In this document: positions 29,325-39,602 of the stretch, one piece after another
How the letters are laid out: every line of letters starts with the position of its first letter
Numbering within the stretch: position 1 is the first letter of the stretch
Assembly: GCA_905182545.1 (NCBI GenBank)
Contig: CAJJBY010000006.1
Location: forward strand, 215,699-279,698
Length of the DNA stretch: 64,000 bases
Source of the DNA: an uncultured Candidatus Puniceispirillum sp.
GTDB taxonomy: Bacteria; Pseudomonadota; Alphaproteobacteria; Puniceispirillales; Puniceispirillaceae
Reading direction: 5' to 3'
Notes under the pieces: generated by a model
What the model saw: only the letters and a program-made list of their open reading frames with translations
Database searches by the model: none
Told to the model about the DNA's origin: nothing
Translations under genes and position numbers: made by a program

Positions 29325-30686
29325 ATGAATGATCTTGCTCCTGTTCATGTGATTGGTGGTGGTCTTGCTGGTTGTGAGGCTGCCTTTCAAATTGCCAGCA
29401 TGAATGTGCCTGTTGTGATCCATGAAATGCGCCCAACGCGTAAAACCGATGCGCACCATAGCGAAGGCCTTGCCGAGCTGGTTTGTTCCAATTCTTTTCG
29501 ATCGGATGATGCAACGGCAAATGCTGTTGGTGTTTTGCATCAGGAAATGCGGATTTTGGGATCCTTGATATTGCAGGCTGCAGATGCTGAAAAAGTGCCT
29601 GCTGGTGGCGCTTTGGCAGTTGATCGTGATCGATTTTCCGCCGCTGTCGAGGCCAAGATCAACAGCCACCCCCTGATCACGGTGCATCGTGAAGAAATTG
29701 CCGATATTCCCGAAGATTGGCAACAGGTCATCATTGCCACTGGTCCGCTGACTTCGCCTGAACTGGCCGAAGCAATCCGGCGGTGGGGCGGCGAAGATGA
29801 TCTGGCTTTTTTTGATGCGATTGCGCCCATTGTTCATTTTGACAGTGTCAATATGGATGTGGCTTGGTTCCAGTCACGTTATGACAAATCCACTGATGGC
29901 GGCGATGGCAAAGATTATATCAATTGCCCCATGACACAGCCGCAATATGAAGCGTTTATTGATGCGCTTTTAACTGGCGAGAAAATGTCATTCAAGGAAT
30001 GGGAAGAAAGCACCCCCTATTTTGATGGCTGTATGCCAATTGAAATCATGGCGTCACGCGGGCGCGAAACGCTGCGCTGGGGGCCAATGAAGCCGGTGGG
30101 CCTTACCAATGCGCATGACGGGTCACGCCCCCATGCGGTCATCCAGCTTCGTCAGGATAACGCGCTTGGCACGCTTTATAACATTGTCGGGTTTCAGACA
30201 AAGCTGAAACATGGCGAACAGGTGCGGGTGTTCCAAACGATTCCGGGTCTTGAAAATGCGCAATTTGCAAGGCTTGGCGGGTTGCACCGCAATACCTTTA
30301 TCAATTCGCCGCGTCTTCTTGACTCGCAATTGCGGCTGAAGGCGAAACCGAGATTGCGCTTTGCTGGGCAGATTACCGGTGTTGAAGGCTATATTGAATC
30401 AGCCGCAATTGGTTTGCTTGCTGGCCGAATGGCCACAGCTGAGACGCTTGGCACTGAATGGATTCCACCACCAGTCGATACGGCGCATGGCGCGCTTCTT
30501 GCGCATATTACCGGCGGTGCTATGGCTGATAGTTTCCAGCCAATGAATGTCAATTTTGGCCTGTTTCCTGAATTGCCAGTAAATGAGCGTGGGCGGCGGC
30601 CTCGTGGGCGTGATCGCAAAGCTGCCTATGCTGAACGTGCCTTGACCAAATTGGCCGCATGGGGCAATGCGACAGCGGCGCCATAA
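29325..30686 (+). CDS. trmFO: tRNA (uracil-5-)-methyltransferase TrmFO
   Basis: 453 residues. FAD-binding [10 protein letters not shown] is near residue 10. The conserved [19 protein letters not shown] block follows, then [11 protein letters not shown], a CPM segment ([14 protein letters not shown]), [15 protein letters not shown] and the C-terminal [11 protein letters not shown]. It methylates U54 of tRNA with methylenetetrahydrofolate and FADH2. It starts right after uvrA; ATG at 29325 or GTG at 29322 could initiate. It converges with the phytoene-synthase-like gene. Confidence 0.95.
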   Translation: MNDLAPVHVIGGGLAGCEAAFQIASMNVPVVIHEMRPTRKTDAHHSEGLAELVCSNSFRSDDATANAVGVLHQEMRILGSLILQAADAEKVPAGGALAVDRDRFSAAVEAKINSHPLITVHREEIADIPEDWQQVIIATGPLTSPELAEAIRRWGGEDDLAFFDAIAPIVHFDSVNMDVAWFQSRYDKSTDGGDGKDYINCPMTQPQYEAFIDALLTGEKMSFKEWEESTPYFDGCMPIEIMASRGRETLRWGPMKPVGLTNAHDGSRPHAVIQLRQDNALGTLYNIVGFQTKLKHGEQVRVFQTIPGLENAQFARLGGLHRNTFINSPRLLDSQLRLKAKPRLRFAGQITGVEGYIESAAIGLLAGRMATAETLGTEWIPPPVDTAHGALLAHITGGAMADSFQPMNVNFGLFPELPVNERGRRPRGRDRKAAYAERALTKLAAWGNATAAP

Positions 30687-30721
30687 GCCAGTTTGCTAAA
30701 ATCCCCCACTTTTCAGATCCA

Positions 30722-30756
30722 AATTACTGTGGTGGGCCGAATTACTGTGGTGGGCC
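30722..30756. repeat. Two tandem 18-bp units at the end of the phytoene-synthase-like gene
   Basis: AATTACTGTGGTGGGCC occurs at 30722-30738 and again at 30740-30756, a period of 18 bases. On the minus strand each copy encodes FGPPQ followed by a stop, so the last codons and the stop of the 30742-31404 gene have been duplicated in tandem. Confidence 0.8.
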
Positions 30757-31404
30757 AAATAACTGCCACGCCAGCATTTTCCAAATCAGCGCCGGATGAT
30801 TGGCGTCTGCATTGGGGCGTTGCACATAGCGAAGCCAGCAGGCCACCAGATACAGAAATGACCGTTTTTGTCCCGAATCATTGCGGCGAAGGGCGCTGAT
30901 TTGAGGCTTGTCCAAGGGCACTGCCGCATGCGGTTCATGCCCGCGTATCGCGTGATGAAATTGATGGCCAATATCGGTGGCGATTGCCGATTGTGCCGCC
31001 TGCCCTAAATGTTTGGCGACAAGCGCCCAAACCGTCGCCCAGCCATCAATATTGTCGCGATTTTCATCATGGCAGGCGGTTTGCCAATGGCCGATCAGAT
31101 CAATGATTTCTGACTGTAACCCCTCATGGGTTTGAAATTGCGCTTGCAGCTGTGTCACAAGCGGGGCTGTTTGTGCGCCGCTGCCGGATAAGGCATCAAC
31201 CCACCATTGAATGCGGATGGCGGAGAGAAGTGACTCGCTTGGGATGTGAAGCGCCGAATCAAGCGCAATTGCAAGATCGAATATTGAAGCGGCAAGAAAT
31301 TGGTCATTCGCCGGTTCAAACATCAAACAAAGCGCCAAGGGACGGCCAAGCGGATGATCGCTATCACGCAATGCAGCTAATGCGGTTTTGGCGTTATCGG
31401 TCAT
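30742..31404 (-). CDS. Squalene/phytoene synthase-family protein (NDUFAF6-like)
   Basis: 220 residues, shorter than catalytic phytoene synthases. It keeps family landmarks: RPLALCLMFEP early, an AASIFDLAIALDSAL helix, and IRIQWWVDALSG near residue 65, which corresponds to the conserved IRLQWWRDAL of the NDUFAF6-like subgroup. The DxxxD prenyl-diphosphate motifs are not evident, so carotenoid or squalene synthesis is unlikely. NDUFAF6 is a mitochondrial complex I assembly factor of this superfamily. Here the gene follows an NDUFAF3-like gene and secDF. The last codons and stop are duplicated in tandem. Confidence 0.75.
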   Translation of the reverse strand: MTDNAKTALAALRDSDHPLGRPLALCLMFEPANDQFLAASIFDLAIALDSALHIPSESLLSAIRIQWWVDALSGSGAQTAPLVTQLQAQFQTHEGLQSEIIDLIGHWQTACHDENRDNIDGWATVWALVAKHLGQAAQSAIATDIGHQFHHAIRGHEPHAAVPLDKPQISALRRNDSGQKRSFLYLVACWLRYVQRPNADANHPALIWKMLAWQLFGPPQ

Positions 31405-31430
31405 GCAAACTAAATCGTGTGAAAAATTGT

Positions 31431-31853
31431 TTAGGCAACGTCATAAAGGCCGGTAACGGCATCGCGCCCTTCGCTCATCAGCACATTCCATGTGCGGCAA
31501 GCTGCTGGCGTTGACATAACCTCAAGCGCAATCCCATGATCGCGAAGGGCCACCGATAAACCATTCATCTGATCCATTGGCGCGCCGCCAACCCCAAGAA
31601 TAAATAAGGGTGGAAAATTATCGCCGAAATGCGGCAAAAGATCATCAATCGTCAATGTTTCGGGTTTGGCTGGTGGTGCCCAGATTGCCGTTTGGCGTGG
31701 ATGCACCAACACCGAACCGCTGTAGCGTTCACCAGAAATGCGAAAACTATTGCCGCCATAGCCATGGATCAATTGCAGATCATTGGCACCTTCAAAGCTG
31801 CGGATATCAACAAGGTCGCTTGATGCGCCGCTAGGTGATTTAGGTTCGTTCAT
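31431..31853 (-). CDS. Mth938/NDUFAF3-family protein (DUF498)
   Basis: About 140 residues from the ATG at 31853, overlapping the end of secF by 14 bases. The core runs IHGYGGNSFRISGERYSGSVLVHP, then the PPLFILGVGG segment (near 88) and IALEVMSTPAACRTWNVLMSEGR, the signature of the Mth938 fold. Human NDUFAF3 belongs here and is needed for complex I assembly. The bacterial role is not established. Position directly after secD-secF is common for this family in Alphaproteobacteria. Confidence 0.85.
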   Translation of the reverse strand: MNEPKSPSGASSDLVDIRSFEGANDLQLIHGYGGNSFRISGERYSGSVLVHPRQTAIWAPPAKPETLTIDDLLPHFGDNFPPLFILGVGGAPMDQMNGLSVALRDHGIALEVMSTPAACRTWNVLMSEGRDAVTGLYDVA

Positions 31854-32778
31854 ATTCAGGCTTTTCAACGCCATTATCGTCATCATCGCCGCGTTTAATG
31901 TCAAAACGTGACAATAGGCCAACAGCAACAAATACTGATGAATAGGTGCCGATCAAAACACCCCAGATCATCGCAATGGCAAAATCGCGAAGCACGGCAC
32001 CACCAAAAATCACAATTGCTATCAAAGCAAGCAGGGTTGTAACCGAGGTCATAACGGTTCGTGACAAGGTTTCGTTCAAGGATTTATTCAAAATATCGCC
32101 AAGGCTATAAGATTTATAGCGGCGTAGATTTTCACGGACACGGTCAAACACCACAACCGTATCATTGATCGAATAGCCAGCGATGGTCAAAATCGCCGCC
32201 ACAGTTGCCAGATTAAATTCAAAATTTGTCAGTGCAAAAAGCCCGATCGTTGTCATAACATCATGGGTAAGCGCCAGAATCGCAGCGATTGAAAACTGCC
32301 ATTCAAAACGGAACCAGATATAGACCATGATTGCCAACAGCGCACAAACAACCGCCAAAATGCCTTTTTCGGCCAGTTCAGCACCAACCGTTGGCCCGAC
32401 AAATTCGGTTCGGCGGATGTCATAATCGCTTCCAAGCGTGTTGCCAACAAGCTGGATCGCGGCAATTTGCGCCTTCTCATCACCATCTTGGCGTTGAATT
32501 CGGATTAGGATATCGGTTTTGGTACCAAAGCCTTGAAGGCTGATATCACCAAGACCCAAGGATTCAAGATCACCACGAAGACCCGAAATATTGGCAGGGC
32601 CTGTGTTATGGCGCGCTTCGATAAGAATACCGCCTTTAAAATCAATGCCAAGATTCAGCCCAATAATAGCGAAAAGCCCAATTGATCCGGCGATAAGCAA
32701 TGACGATAAAATAAAGGCAAGCCGATAGAATTTTAGAAAATTGATCGACGTGTTTTCAGGAACAAGTTTTAGACGCAT
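31840..32778 (-). CDS. secF: Protein translocase subunit SecF
   Basis: 312 residues with six membrane segments. A GIDFKGGILIEAR segment follows TM1, the periplasmic domain lies around residues 55-130, and the late IAGYSINDTVVVFDRVRENLRR motif is typical of SecF. With SecD and YajC it uses the proton motive force to complete Sec-dependent export. It lies 15 bases after secD. Confidence 0.96.
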   Translation of the reverse strand: MRLKLVPENTSINFLKFYRLAFILSSLLIAGSIGLFAIIGLNLGIDFKGGILIEARHNTGPANISGLRGDLESLGLGDISLQGFGTKTDILIRIQRQDGDEKAQIAAIQLVGNTLGSDYDIRRTEFVGPTVGAELAEKGILAVVCALLAIMVYIWFRFEWQFSIAAILALTHDVMTTIGLFALTNFEFNLATVAAILTIAGYSINDTVVVFDRVRENLRRYKSYSLGDILNKSLNETLSRTVMTSVTTLLALIAIVIFGGAVLRDFAIAMIWGVLIGTYSSVFVAVGLLSRFDIKRGDDDDNGVEKPEYERT

Positions 32779-32793
32779 CGGTTAGAACCCTTC

Positions 32794-34354
32794 TTAGAGA
32801 ACAAGTCTGGTGGGGCGTTTGCGTTCAACCCAGAAAACAATGAGCAGACGTGTCACCATAACCGCCGTAAACATGGATGTGGCAATGCCAATGCCTAGCG
32901 TGACGGCAAAGCCCTTAATTGGCCCCGACCCAAAAATATACAGAAACAGCGCTGCAAATAAGGTGGTTAGGTTCGAGTCAATGATTGTTGAAATGGCACG
33001 CTGATAGCCGCTATCAATCGCCGCAATGGTTGACCTGCCCTTTGATAATTCTTCCCGGACACGCTCAAACACCAGAACATTGGCATCAACCGCCATGCCC
33101 ATGGTCAAGACAATACCGGCAATGCCTGGAAGCGTTAAGGTGGCCTGCAAGGCCGATAGCAACGCTACAATCAAAATGATGTTCACGGTTAGCGCGCCAA
33201 CGGCAAGCCCGCCAAAAAAGCCATAGCTGGCGACCATATAGATGGCGACAAGGATAATGCCAATGATCGCCGCAATTTCACCAGCGGCAATCGAATCGGC
33301 GCCAAGGCCAGGGCCAATCGAGCGTTCTTCAAGAATGATCAATGGGGCTGGCAATGCCCCTGCCCGCAGGACAAGCGCCAATTCGTTTGTTTCGGCAACA
33401 CTAAAATCGCCAGTGATCTGACCACTGCCAAAAATCTGCGACTGAATGGTGGGGGCCGATACTACCTTACCATCGAGAATAATCGCAAAAGGACGGCCAA
33501 TATTTTCGCCAGTTACCTTGCCAAACCGGCGCGCACCGGCAGCGTTCAAGGTAAAGCTGACTGCTGGGCGGTTGTTCTGGTCAAAAGTTGCCGTTGCCCC
33601 ATCAAGCATCTCACCGCTGACCATAACGCGTTTTTCAATAACATAGCTTCGGCCATCATCACTGGCGCTTTGCATCAGGATGCTTCCCGGTGGCGTGCGG
33701 CCACGCTGGATGGCTTCGGTGGCACTAATTCGCATATCGACAAGTTGGAATGTCAGTTTTGCCGTACGGCCAAGAAGCCGTTTTACCGCTTCAGGGTCAT
33801 CAACGCCAGGCAATTGAACCAGAATCCGATCAAGCCCTTGCCGCTGAATGACCGGCTCTTTGGTGCCTTCAGGGTCAAGCCGCCGGCGAATGATCTCGAT
33901 CGATTGTTCAACCGTGCGTGTTTGCATCGCAGCAAGCTCCGGCCTCATTGAAGGCTAGACGGTACGTTAGCCCATCATTGCTGACCGAGTATTCATTGCC
34001 AAGATCGGTGAAGATTTGCTGTGTCTTGGCGGCATCTTCTGGATTACGAATTTGCAGCGAGACCGTTTCATTGGCAACGGCAAGGCCGCTAAAGCGGATC
34101 TTTTCCGAGCGGAAATCGCGCCGCAATGTTTCGCCAAGATTTTCGAGCCGTTCCTGTTTTACCGCGTCAACATCGACACGAAGCAGAAGATGTGATCCGC
34201 CTTGAAGATCCAAGCCAAGATTAATCTGTTTGCCGGGTAAAAAATCTATACCAGCGCCGTCATCGCCGCCAATAAGATTTGGTAGCGCAAAGATGATCCC
34301 CAAAACGGCAACCATCACAACAAGCAGTTTTTTCCAAAGCTGGAATTGCAACAT
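32794..34354 (-). CDS. secD: Protein translocase subunit SecD (single-base frameshift near 33940)
   Basis: Frames of 148 and 384 residues give a SecD of about 519 residues. The N-terminus has TM1 and GLDLQGGSHLLLRVD. The join restores AFNEAELAAMQTRTVEQSIEIIRRR if one G is removed from GAGGCCGGAGC on the minus strand (about 33940). The C-terminal part carries the GSGQITGDFSVAETNELALVLRAGALPAP stretch and the ITLTMGMAVDANVLVFERVREE segment of TM domain 4. SecD is important for viability, so the break is probably an assembly error. Confidence 0.95.
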
Positions 34355-34459
34355 GACGACAATACTCTTGGCTAAAGATACGGAAAAACAGCTCTACCCC
34401 ATAGGCTTTTCCGGCAATCACCGAATCTGCCTATGTGATGAGGCTGTTTATCCAGCGAT

Positions 34460-34810
34460 TTACTTTTTTGGCTTAACTTTGACTGGCTCAGCTTTGACTG
34501 GCTCGGTCTTGCCTCTTACATCGGCAATCATCGCCCGCACAATTTGAACCTTTACGCCTGTGGCAATTTCGACATCAACCGTATCAACGTCATCAGTGAC
34601 CTTGACCACTGTACCTGTCAGGCCACCCGTTGTGACAATCTTGTCGCCACGACGGATCGAGGCCAATAATTCACGATGCTGCTTGGCGCGCTTTTGTTGT
34701 GGCCGGATCAACAGGAAATAGAAAATAACCATAACGAAAACGATTGGCAGCAAGCCAAATCCGCCTTCTGCAAAGCCACCTGACTGCGCAAATGCTGGGG
34801 TAATAAACAT
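34460..34810 (-). CDS. yajC: Preprotein translocase subunit YajC
   Basis: 116 residues from the ATG at 34810, with GGAGAA upstream. An apparent longer frame reaches 35047 but runs through the divergent ATPase gene. One membrane helix (FGLLPIVFVMVIFYFLLI) is followed by RPQQKRAKQHRELLASIRRGDKIVTTGG, the family signature. The Lys/Pro repeat at the end (EPVKAEPVKVKPKK) is an unusual tail. First gene of yajC-secD-secF. Confidence 0.95.
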   Translation of the reverse strand: MFITPAFAQSGGFAEGGFGLLPIVFVMVIFYFLLIRPQQKRAKQHRELLASIRRGDKIVTTGGLTGTVVKVTDDVDTVDVEIATGVKVQIVRAMIADVRGKTEPVKAEPVKVKPKK

Positions 34811-34940
34811 CTCTGAATTTCTCCAATTTTCTTTGAAAATACTATGGGGGAACATAAACGCCCTTGCGCTTTGCTGCAATGACCCATATTCCCTTTTTAT
34901 ACAGTTTCCACAACAATAGTGACTGAACCGAGCAAAAAAT

Positions 34941-35811
34941 ATGAACAAGTCTGACGATACAGCCCTTCTTCTTGGCCAATTAACCCGCATTGCAGATGCG
35001 CTTGAGCGCAAACATCCAATCGATAATGGCACCTGACGCCCTGCCAAAGGCTGATGCCTATGTCTGGCAATCGGATATTCGCCAGCTTGTTGCTGTTGCC
35101 AAGGTAAACCGTCTTGATATCGGCTTGTTAAAAGGAATCAATGAACAGCGTGATGATCTATTGTCGAACACAATGGGCTTTGTTCAGGACTTTCCGGCGA
35201 ATAACGCGCTGTTGTGGGGCGCGCGTGGCACTGGCAAATCATCACTGGTCAAGGCGGTTCATGGCACGGTGATTGAGCGTGGGCATGATCTTGGACTGGT
35301 CGAAATCCATCGTGAAGATATTGCCGATTTACCATTCTTGATGGCGTTTCTGGCGCAAATTGACCGCCATTTCATCATTTTCTCGGATGATCTTGCCTTT
35401 GAAGGCGGCGAAAGCACCTATAAATCGTTAAAGGCTGCGCTTGAAGGCGGCATCGAAGGCCGCCCTGACAATATCGTTTTCTATGCCACATCCAACCGGC
35501 GGCATCTGATGCCACGGCAAATGATGGAAAATGAACGATCAACCGCGATTAATCCGTCTGAAACAACCGAAGAAACCGTCTCGCTGTCTGACCGGTTTGG
35601 TTTATGGATTGGATTCCATTCAATTGATCAGGATACATATCTTGAAATGATTGATGAATATGTAGAGTTTATCAATATTAAAGCAGATGGTATTGATATA
35701 CGACATGAAGCATTGGCATGGTCAGTTGGTCGTGGTTCACGGTCGGGCCGGGTTGCATGGCAATTCATTACCGACCTTGCCGCACGCACCAAAACATCAT
35801 TGCGCCGCTAG
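34941..35811 (+). CDS. DUF815 AAA-type ATPase (frameshift near 35025)
   Basis: About 289 residues when the N-terminal frame (ATG at 34941, LTRIADALERKHP) is joined to the main frame through one extra base near ATCGATAATGGC. Walker A GARGTGKSS lies near residue 90, Walker B-like HFIIFSDDLAFE near 150, then ATSNRRHLMPRQ. DUF815 ATPases are conserved beside secDF-yajC in Alphaproteobacteria, but their role is unknown. Divergent from yajC across about 130 bases. Confidence 0.82.
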
Positions 35812-35833
35812 GCTTGATAATGATTTTTGGCGG

Positions 35834-36803
35834 TTAGGAAATCAGACTTCGCGGATCAACAGGTTGCCGTGATTTTCTGATTTCAAAATGCAATTGAGGG
35901 CTATCGACGCGTCCTGACTTGCCAATTGTACCAATGGATTGACCAGCGGTAACAATTTCGCCTTCTTTGACACTGATATCACCAAGGTGGGCATAGGCGG
36001 TGATAATGCCGGCATCATGCTTGACCAGCACCAGCTTGCCAAAGCTTTTGATATTGGTGCCAACAAAGGCCACACGGCCCTTCGCAGCAGCGCCAACCGA
36101 TGCGCCTTCGCTTGCGGCGATATTCACACCATCATTATGAACGCCGCGTTGTGACGGGCCAAATTCAGTGATGATTTCGCCCTGCACCGGCCATGTAAAG
36201 CCAGAACTGCCGGCAAGCGATGGCGCGACAAAACGTTTGCGCGGGGCGGCTGGAACGCTAGTTTTTGTTGGCGTTGGCTGGGCAATATTGGTGCTGCTAA
36301 CTCCCGTCTGGCAAACCAACATCAAGAACCGAGAAATCAAGGCTGTTCGGTAATTGCAGGGTTTGGCCATTTTTCAGCTCAAATGGCGGCGCCAGATTAT
36401 TAAGCTGGGCCAATTGATATTGGCTAACAGCATAGCGTTGCGAGATGACATAAACCGAGTCATCCGGGCGCACAATATGGGTGCGGCGCGGAACAAGCTT
36501 TAGCGCCTGCTCTTTACGAAGATTATAGGGTGGCTGCAGGCCATTTGCCTCAATCACTGATTGCGGCGTTACCTGATAGCGCGTTGCCAAGGCATATAAT
36601 GTATCATTGGCGCGCACCTCGATTATTTGACTTGGCGGAATGGGTTCAACCGGTTCGCGCAATGGCGCAACGACCAATTTGGCTGGTGTCGCACGGTTCA
36701 AGGATAAATTTGGTGTCTGACAGGCCGCAAGCAGACTGGACATTGCAACAAACCCAAAGGCCCAAGCGCAGGATTGAAAACCGGTTTTGCCTTTTTGCGG
36801 CAT
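35834..36803 (-). CDS. LysM plus LytM-domain lipoprotein, probably catalytically degenerate (frameshift near 36303)
   Basis: About 322 residues. A lipoprotein signal (LLAACQTPN, Cys near 28) is followed by two LysM repeats (about residues 60-155; DTLYALATRYQVTPQSVIEANGL and DSVYVISQRYAVS) and a C-terminal peptidase-M23 domain. One extra base in CGGGAGTTAG breaks the frame. The M23 zinc ligands look incomplete: the HxGxD motif reads HNDGVN, and the HxH site reads PQLHFE, with Gln in place of the first His. This resembles the degenerate LytM activators (NlpD, DipM) that control amidases in division. It starts directly after the pcm stop. Confidence 0.8.
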
Positions 36804-37436
36804 TTATTCACCCTCAATCAGTGGCACAAAGGTTACTGGCATCAAGGTGACGCGTTCAAACCCAGTTTCATGCCGTGTCACCACAACAAGCGATTGCGCT
36901 TTACCATGACCCTCTGGTGCGACCATGATGCCGCCAATTTTAAGCTGCTGCAACAAAATGTCGGGAATTTTATCACATCCGCATGTTAAAATGATCCGGT
37001 CATAAGGCGCAGCTTCGGGCCAACCCTTTGATCCATCACCAAAACGAAAGCTAATATTCGATATGCGAAGGTCACGAAGCCGGTTTTCAGCATCGACAAG
37101 CAATGGACGAACACGTTCCATCGAATAGACGCGCCGGCATAAATGCGACAAGATCGCTGACTGATAGCCACTGCCGCTTCCGATTTCAAGAACCAGCTCA
37201 CGCCCGCCAAGTTTCATGGCTTCGGTCATTCGCGCCACAACATAGGGCTGGCTTATGGTTTGATCATAGGCGATGGGAAGCGATGAGTTTTCATAAGAAT
37301 GATGGCGTAATGCTGGGGGCACGAATAATTCGCGTGGCACTGATTCTAATGCTGCCAGCACCCGCGGATCTAGAATGCCCATACCGCGCAATGTCATGAT
37401 CAACTGCGCTTTCTGGGGTTGGAAATCACCTGTCAT
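36804..37436 (-). CDS. pcm: Protein-L-isoaspartate O-methyltransferase
   Basis: 210 residues from the ATG at 37436. SAM motif I is LVLEIGSGSGYQSA near residue 78, preceded by the family's TISQPYVVARM block. It repairs isoaspartyl residues in aged proteins. It overlaps the end of surE by 11 bases, the classic surE-pcm pair. A second Pcm homologue is at 55.97-56.63 kb. Confidence 0.94.
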   Translation of the reverse strand: MTGDFQPQKAQLIMTLRGMGILDPRVLAALESVPRELFVPPALRHHSYENSSLPIAYDQTISQPYVVARMTEAMKLGGRELVLEIGSGSGYQSAILSHLCRRVYSMERVRPLLVDAENRLRDLRISNISFRFGDGSKGWPEAAPYDRIILTCGCDKIPDILLQQLKIGGIMVAPEGHGKAQSLVVVTRHETGFERVTLMPVTFVPLIEGE

Positions 37437-38223
37437 AATATGCCTGTTTCGCCGCCGCAATATCTAATATTGGCAATCGCTCAAGCATGAGATGCGCGGT
37501 AACATCCATCATCAGTGGCGTTAGCGAAATCCAGCCATCATTCAGCACGGCGCGGTCGCTTCCATCGCTTGTTTCTGGATCGCTATGCAAAGGGCCAAGC
37601 CTGTAGTGATTGGGCGAGTCGCCATTGATAACGACATCGCCAAGCTTGTGCCGGTCAAGATGCGCCGGTTTCACCCCTTTGATGCTGGCCGGATCGGTTT
37701 TGGGGAAATTGACATTCATAATGGTGCGTGGCGGGATCCCTAGATCCAGAATATGGCGGATCACCTGTTCGCCATAAAGGCGGCTTGCGGCATAATCAAT
37801 CGGGTCTTCACGGCCATGACGTTGCGATAGCGCAATTGCTGGCACGCCAAGCAATGAGGCCTCCATAGCACCGGCAACGGTTCCCGAATAAAGAATATCA
37901 TCGGCAACATTCATGCCGTGATTGATGCCGGTAAGCACCAAGTCGGGCGCATGATCAAGGATTTCAGCCATGCCAAAAATGATGCAGTCGCTTGGTGTTC
38001 CTGAACATCGAAAGGTTTTTGGTGCGATTTCTTCGATCACAACATCGCGCCGAAGGGTGATTGACCGTGACGCCCCTGACCGGTTTTCACTTGGCGCAAT
38101 GATCCAGATATCGTCACTTAGAGCTGTCGCAATTTCACGAAGAATTGTGATGCCAACCGAATCAATGCCGTCATCATTACTAATCAGGATGCGGCCGACA
38201 GGTTTGTTGGATATGGCTGCCAT
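37426..38223 (-). CDS. surE: 5'/3'-nucleotidase SurE
   Basis: 265 residues. The metal site near residues 13-20 is ISNDDGIDS, followed by the SENRSGASRSITL phosphate region and the GINHGMNVADDILYSGTVAGAMEA segment near 95-115. SurE is a divalent-metal phosphatase acting on nucleoside monophosphates and is linked to stationary-phase survival with Pcm. It starts one base inside the serS stop (TGATG). Confidence 0.95.
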   Translation of the reverse strand: MAAISNKPVGRILISNDDGIDSVGITILREIATALSDDIWIIAPSENRSGASRSITLRRDVVIEEIAPKTFRCSGTPSDCIIFGMAEILDHAPDLVLTGINHGMNVADDILYSGTVAGAMEASLLGVPAIALSQRHGREDPIDYAASRLYGEQVIRHILDLGIPPRTIMNVNFPKTDPASIKGVKPAHLDRHKLGDVVINGDSPNHYRLGPLHSDPETSDGSDRAVLNDGWISLTPLMMDVTAHLMLERLPILDIAAAKQAYYDR

Positions 38224-39506
38224 CAGGCCTTTGCCACCAACCGGTCGGTTCCCAGATAGCTATGCAGGACTTTTGGCAGAAGAATGCTGCCATCTTCCTG
38301 CTGGCCATTTTCCAGAATGGCAATCAAGGTACGGCCAACTGCCAATCCTGACCCATTCAAGGTATGTAAAAAGCGGGTCTCGCCGGTTTCAACATCGCGG
38401 AAACGTGCCTTCATGCGGCGTGCCTGAAACGGCCCGCAATTCGAACAGGAGGAGATTTCGCGATACATGCCGCGGCCTTCGTCCTGACCGGGCAACCATA
38501 CTTCCAGATCATAGGTTTGCTGGGCGGAAAAGCCAGTATCGCCGCTGCAAAGTTTGAGCACACGATATGGCAATTCCAGCTTTTGCAAAATCGTTTCGGC
38601 GCATGATGTCATACGCTCAAGTTCATCAGCTGATTGATCGGGGTGAGTGATTGACACCATTTCCACTTTGGAAAATTGGTGCTGGCGGATCATGCCTCTT
38701 GTGTCACGGCCAGCCGATCCAGCCTCCGACCGGAAACATTGGGTATAGGCGGTCATGCGCAATGGCAGAACCGCACTGTCAGTAATCTCATCAGCCACAA
38801 TATTGGTTAGCGGCACTTCGGCGGTGGGGATTAGCCATTTATCGTCAGTGCGATAAAGATCCTCGGCAAATTTTGGCAATTGGCCAGTACCGGTCATTGT
38901 TTGGCTGTTGACCAAGGCTGGTGGCAAGGTCTCAACATAGCCAAATTCGCCTGTATGTGTGTCTAGCATAAAGGCGGCCAAGGAACGTTCCAAACGGGCT
39001 AGCTGGCCAGACAGAACAACAAACCGTGCGCCTGCCAATTTGGCACCAAGCGCAAAATCCATAAGCCCAAGCCCTTCACCCAACGCCACATGATCTTTTG
39101 GCGTAAAGTGAAAGCTGGGAACATCACCGATGGTGCGGATTAATTGGTTTTGATCTTCATCATCGCCATCAGGCACCGAATCATCGAGAAGGTTTGGAAG
39201 CTCAAGAAGCCGTGATTCCAGATTTTCGGCAAGGCTGGCTTCTTCGGTTTCAAGGGCCGGTATTTTGGTTTTGATATCATTGACCTCGGCGATCAAGGCA
39301 TCGGCATCGCCGCCTTTGGCCTTTAGGGCGCCAATTTCCTTTGATGCCTGATTGCGGCGCGATTGCATTTCTTGAATCTGCGCCTGCAATGCGCGGCGAT
39401 CGCTATCAGTTTTCAAAATCTCACCTGCCATAGGGGCAAGCTTGCGCCGCTTTAGGGCCGCATCAAAGGCATCAGGATTTTCGCGAATAAAACGGATATC
39501 ATGCAT
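38223..39506 (-). CDS. serS: Seryl-tRNA synthetase
   Basis: 427 residues. The N-terminal long coiled-coil arm (about 30-110) is followed by class II motif 2 ([20 protein letters not shown] near 260), [15 protein letters not shown] and motif 3 ([17 protein letters not shown] near 385). It charges tRNA-Ser, including the UGA isoacceptor encoded at 8.2 kb. It sits between tatC and surE as in other alphaproteobacterial clusters. Confidence 0.97.
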   Translation of the reverse strand: MHDIRFIRENPDAFDAALKRRKLAPMAGEILKTDSDRRALQAQIQEMQSRRNQASKEIGALKAKGGDADALIAEVNDIKTKIPALETEEASLAENLESRLLELPNLLDDSVPDGDDEDQNQLIRTIGDVPSFHFTPKDHVALGEGLGLMDFALGAKLAGARFVVLSGQLARLERSLAAFMLDTHTGEFGYVETLPPALVNSQTMTGTGQLPKFAEDLYRTDDKWLIPTAEVPLTNIVADEITDSAVLPLRMTAYTQCFRSEAGSAGRDTRGMIRQHQFSKVEMVSITHPDQSADELERMTSCAETILQKLELPYRVLKLCSGDTGFSAQQTYDLEVWLPGQDEGRGMYREISSCSNCGPFQARRMKARFRDVETGETRFLHTLNGSGLAVGRTLIAILENGQQEDGSILLPKVLHSYLGTDRLVAKA

Positions 39507-39602
39507 TTTTAACTCGGTTTGTTGGTCAGGTTCGGATCTGGATAGCTAGTCACAAATTGCATGCCGGCCGTCAAAATTGACCTGCGGCGCGTAATCTTTG
39601 TT

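Noticed and set aside
30742..31404. Carotenoid biosynthesis (phytoene synthase)
   Set aside because: The protein is short, lacks evident DxxxD motifs, and no crt genes are near. The NDUFAF6-like reading fits better.
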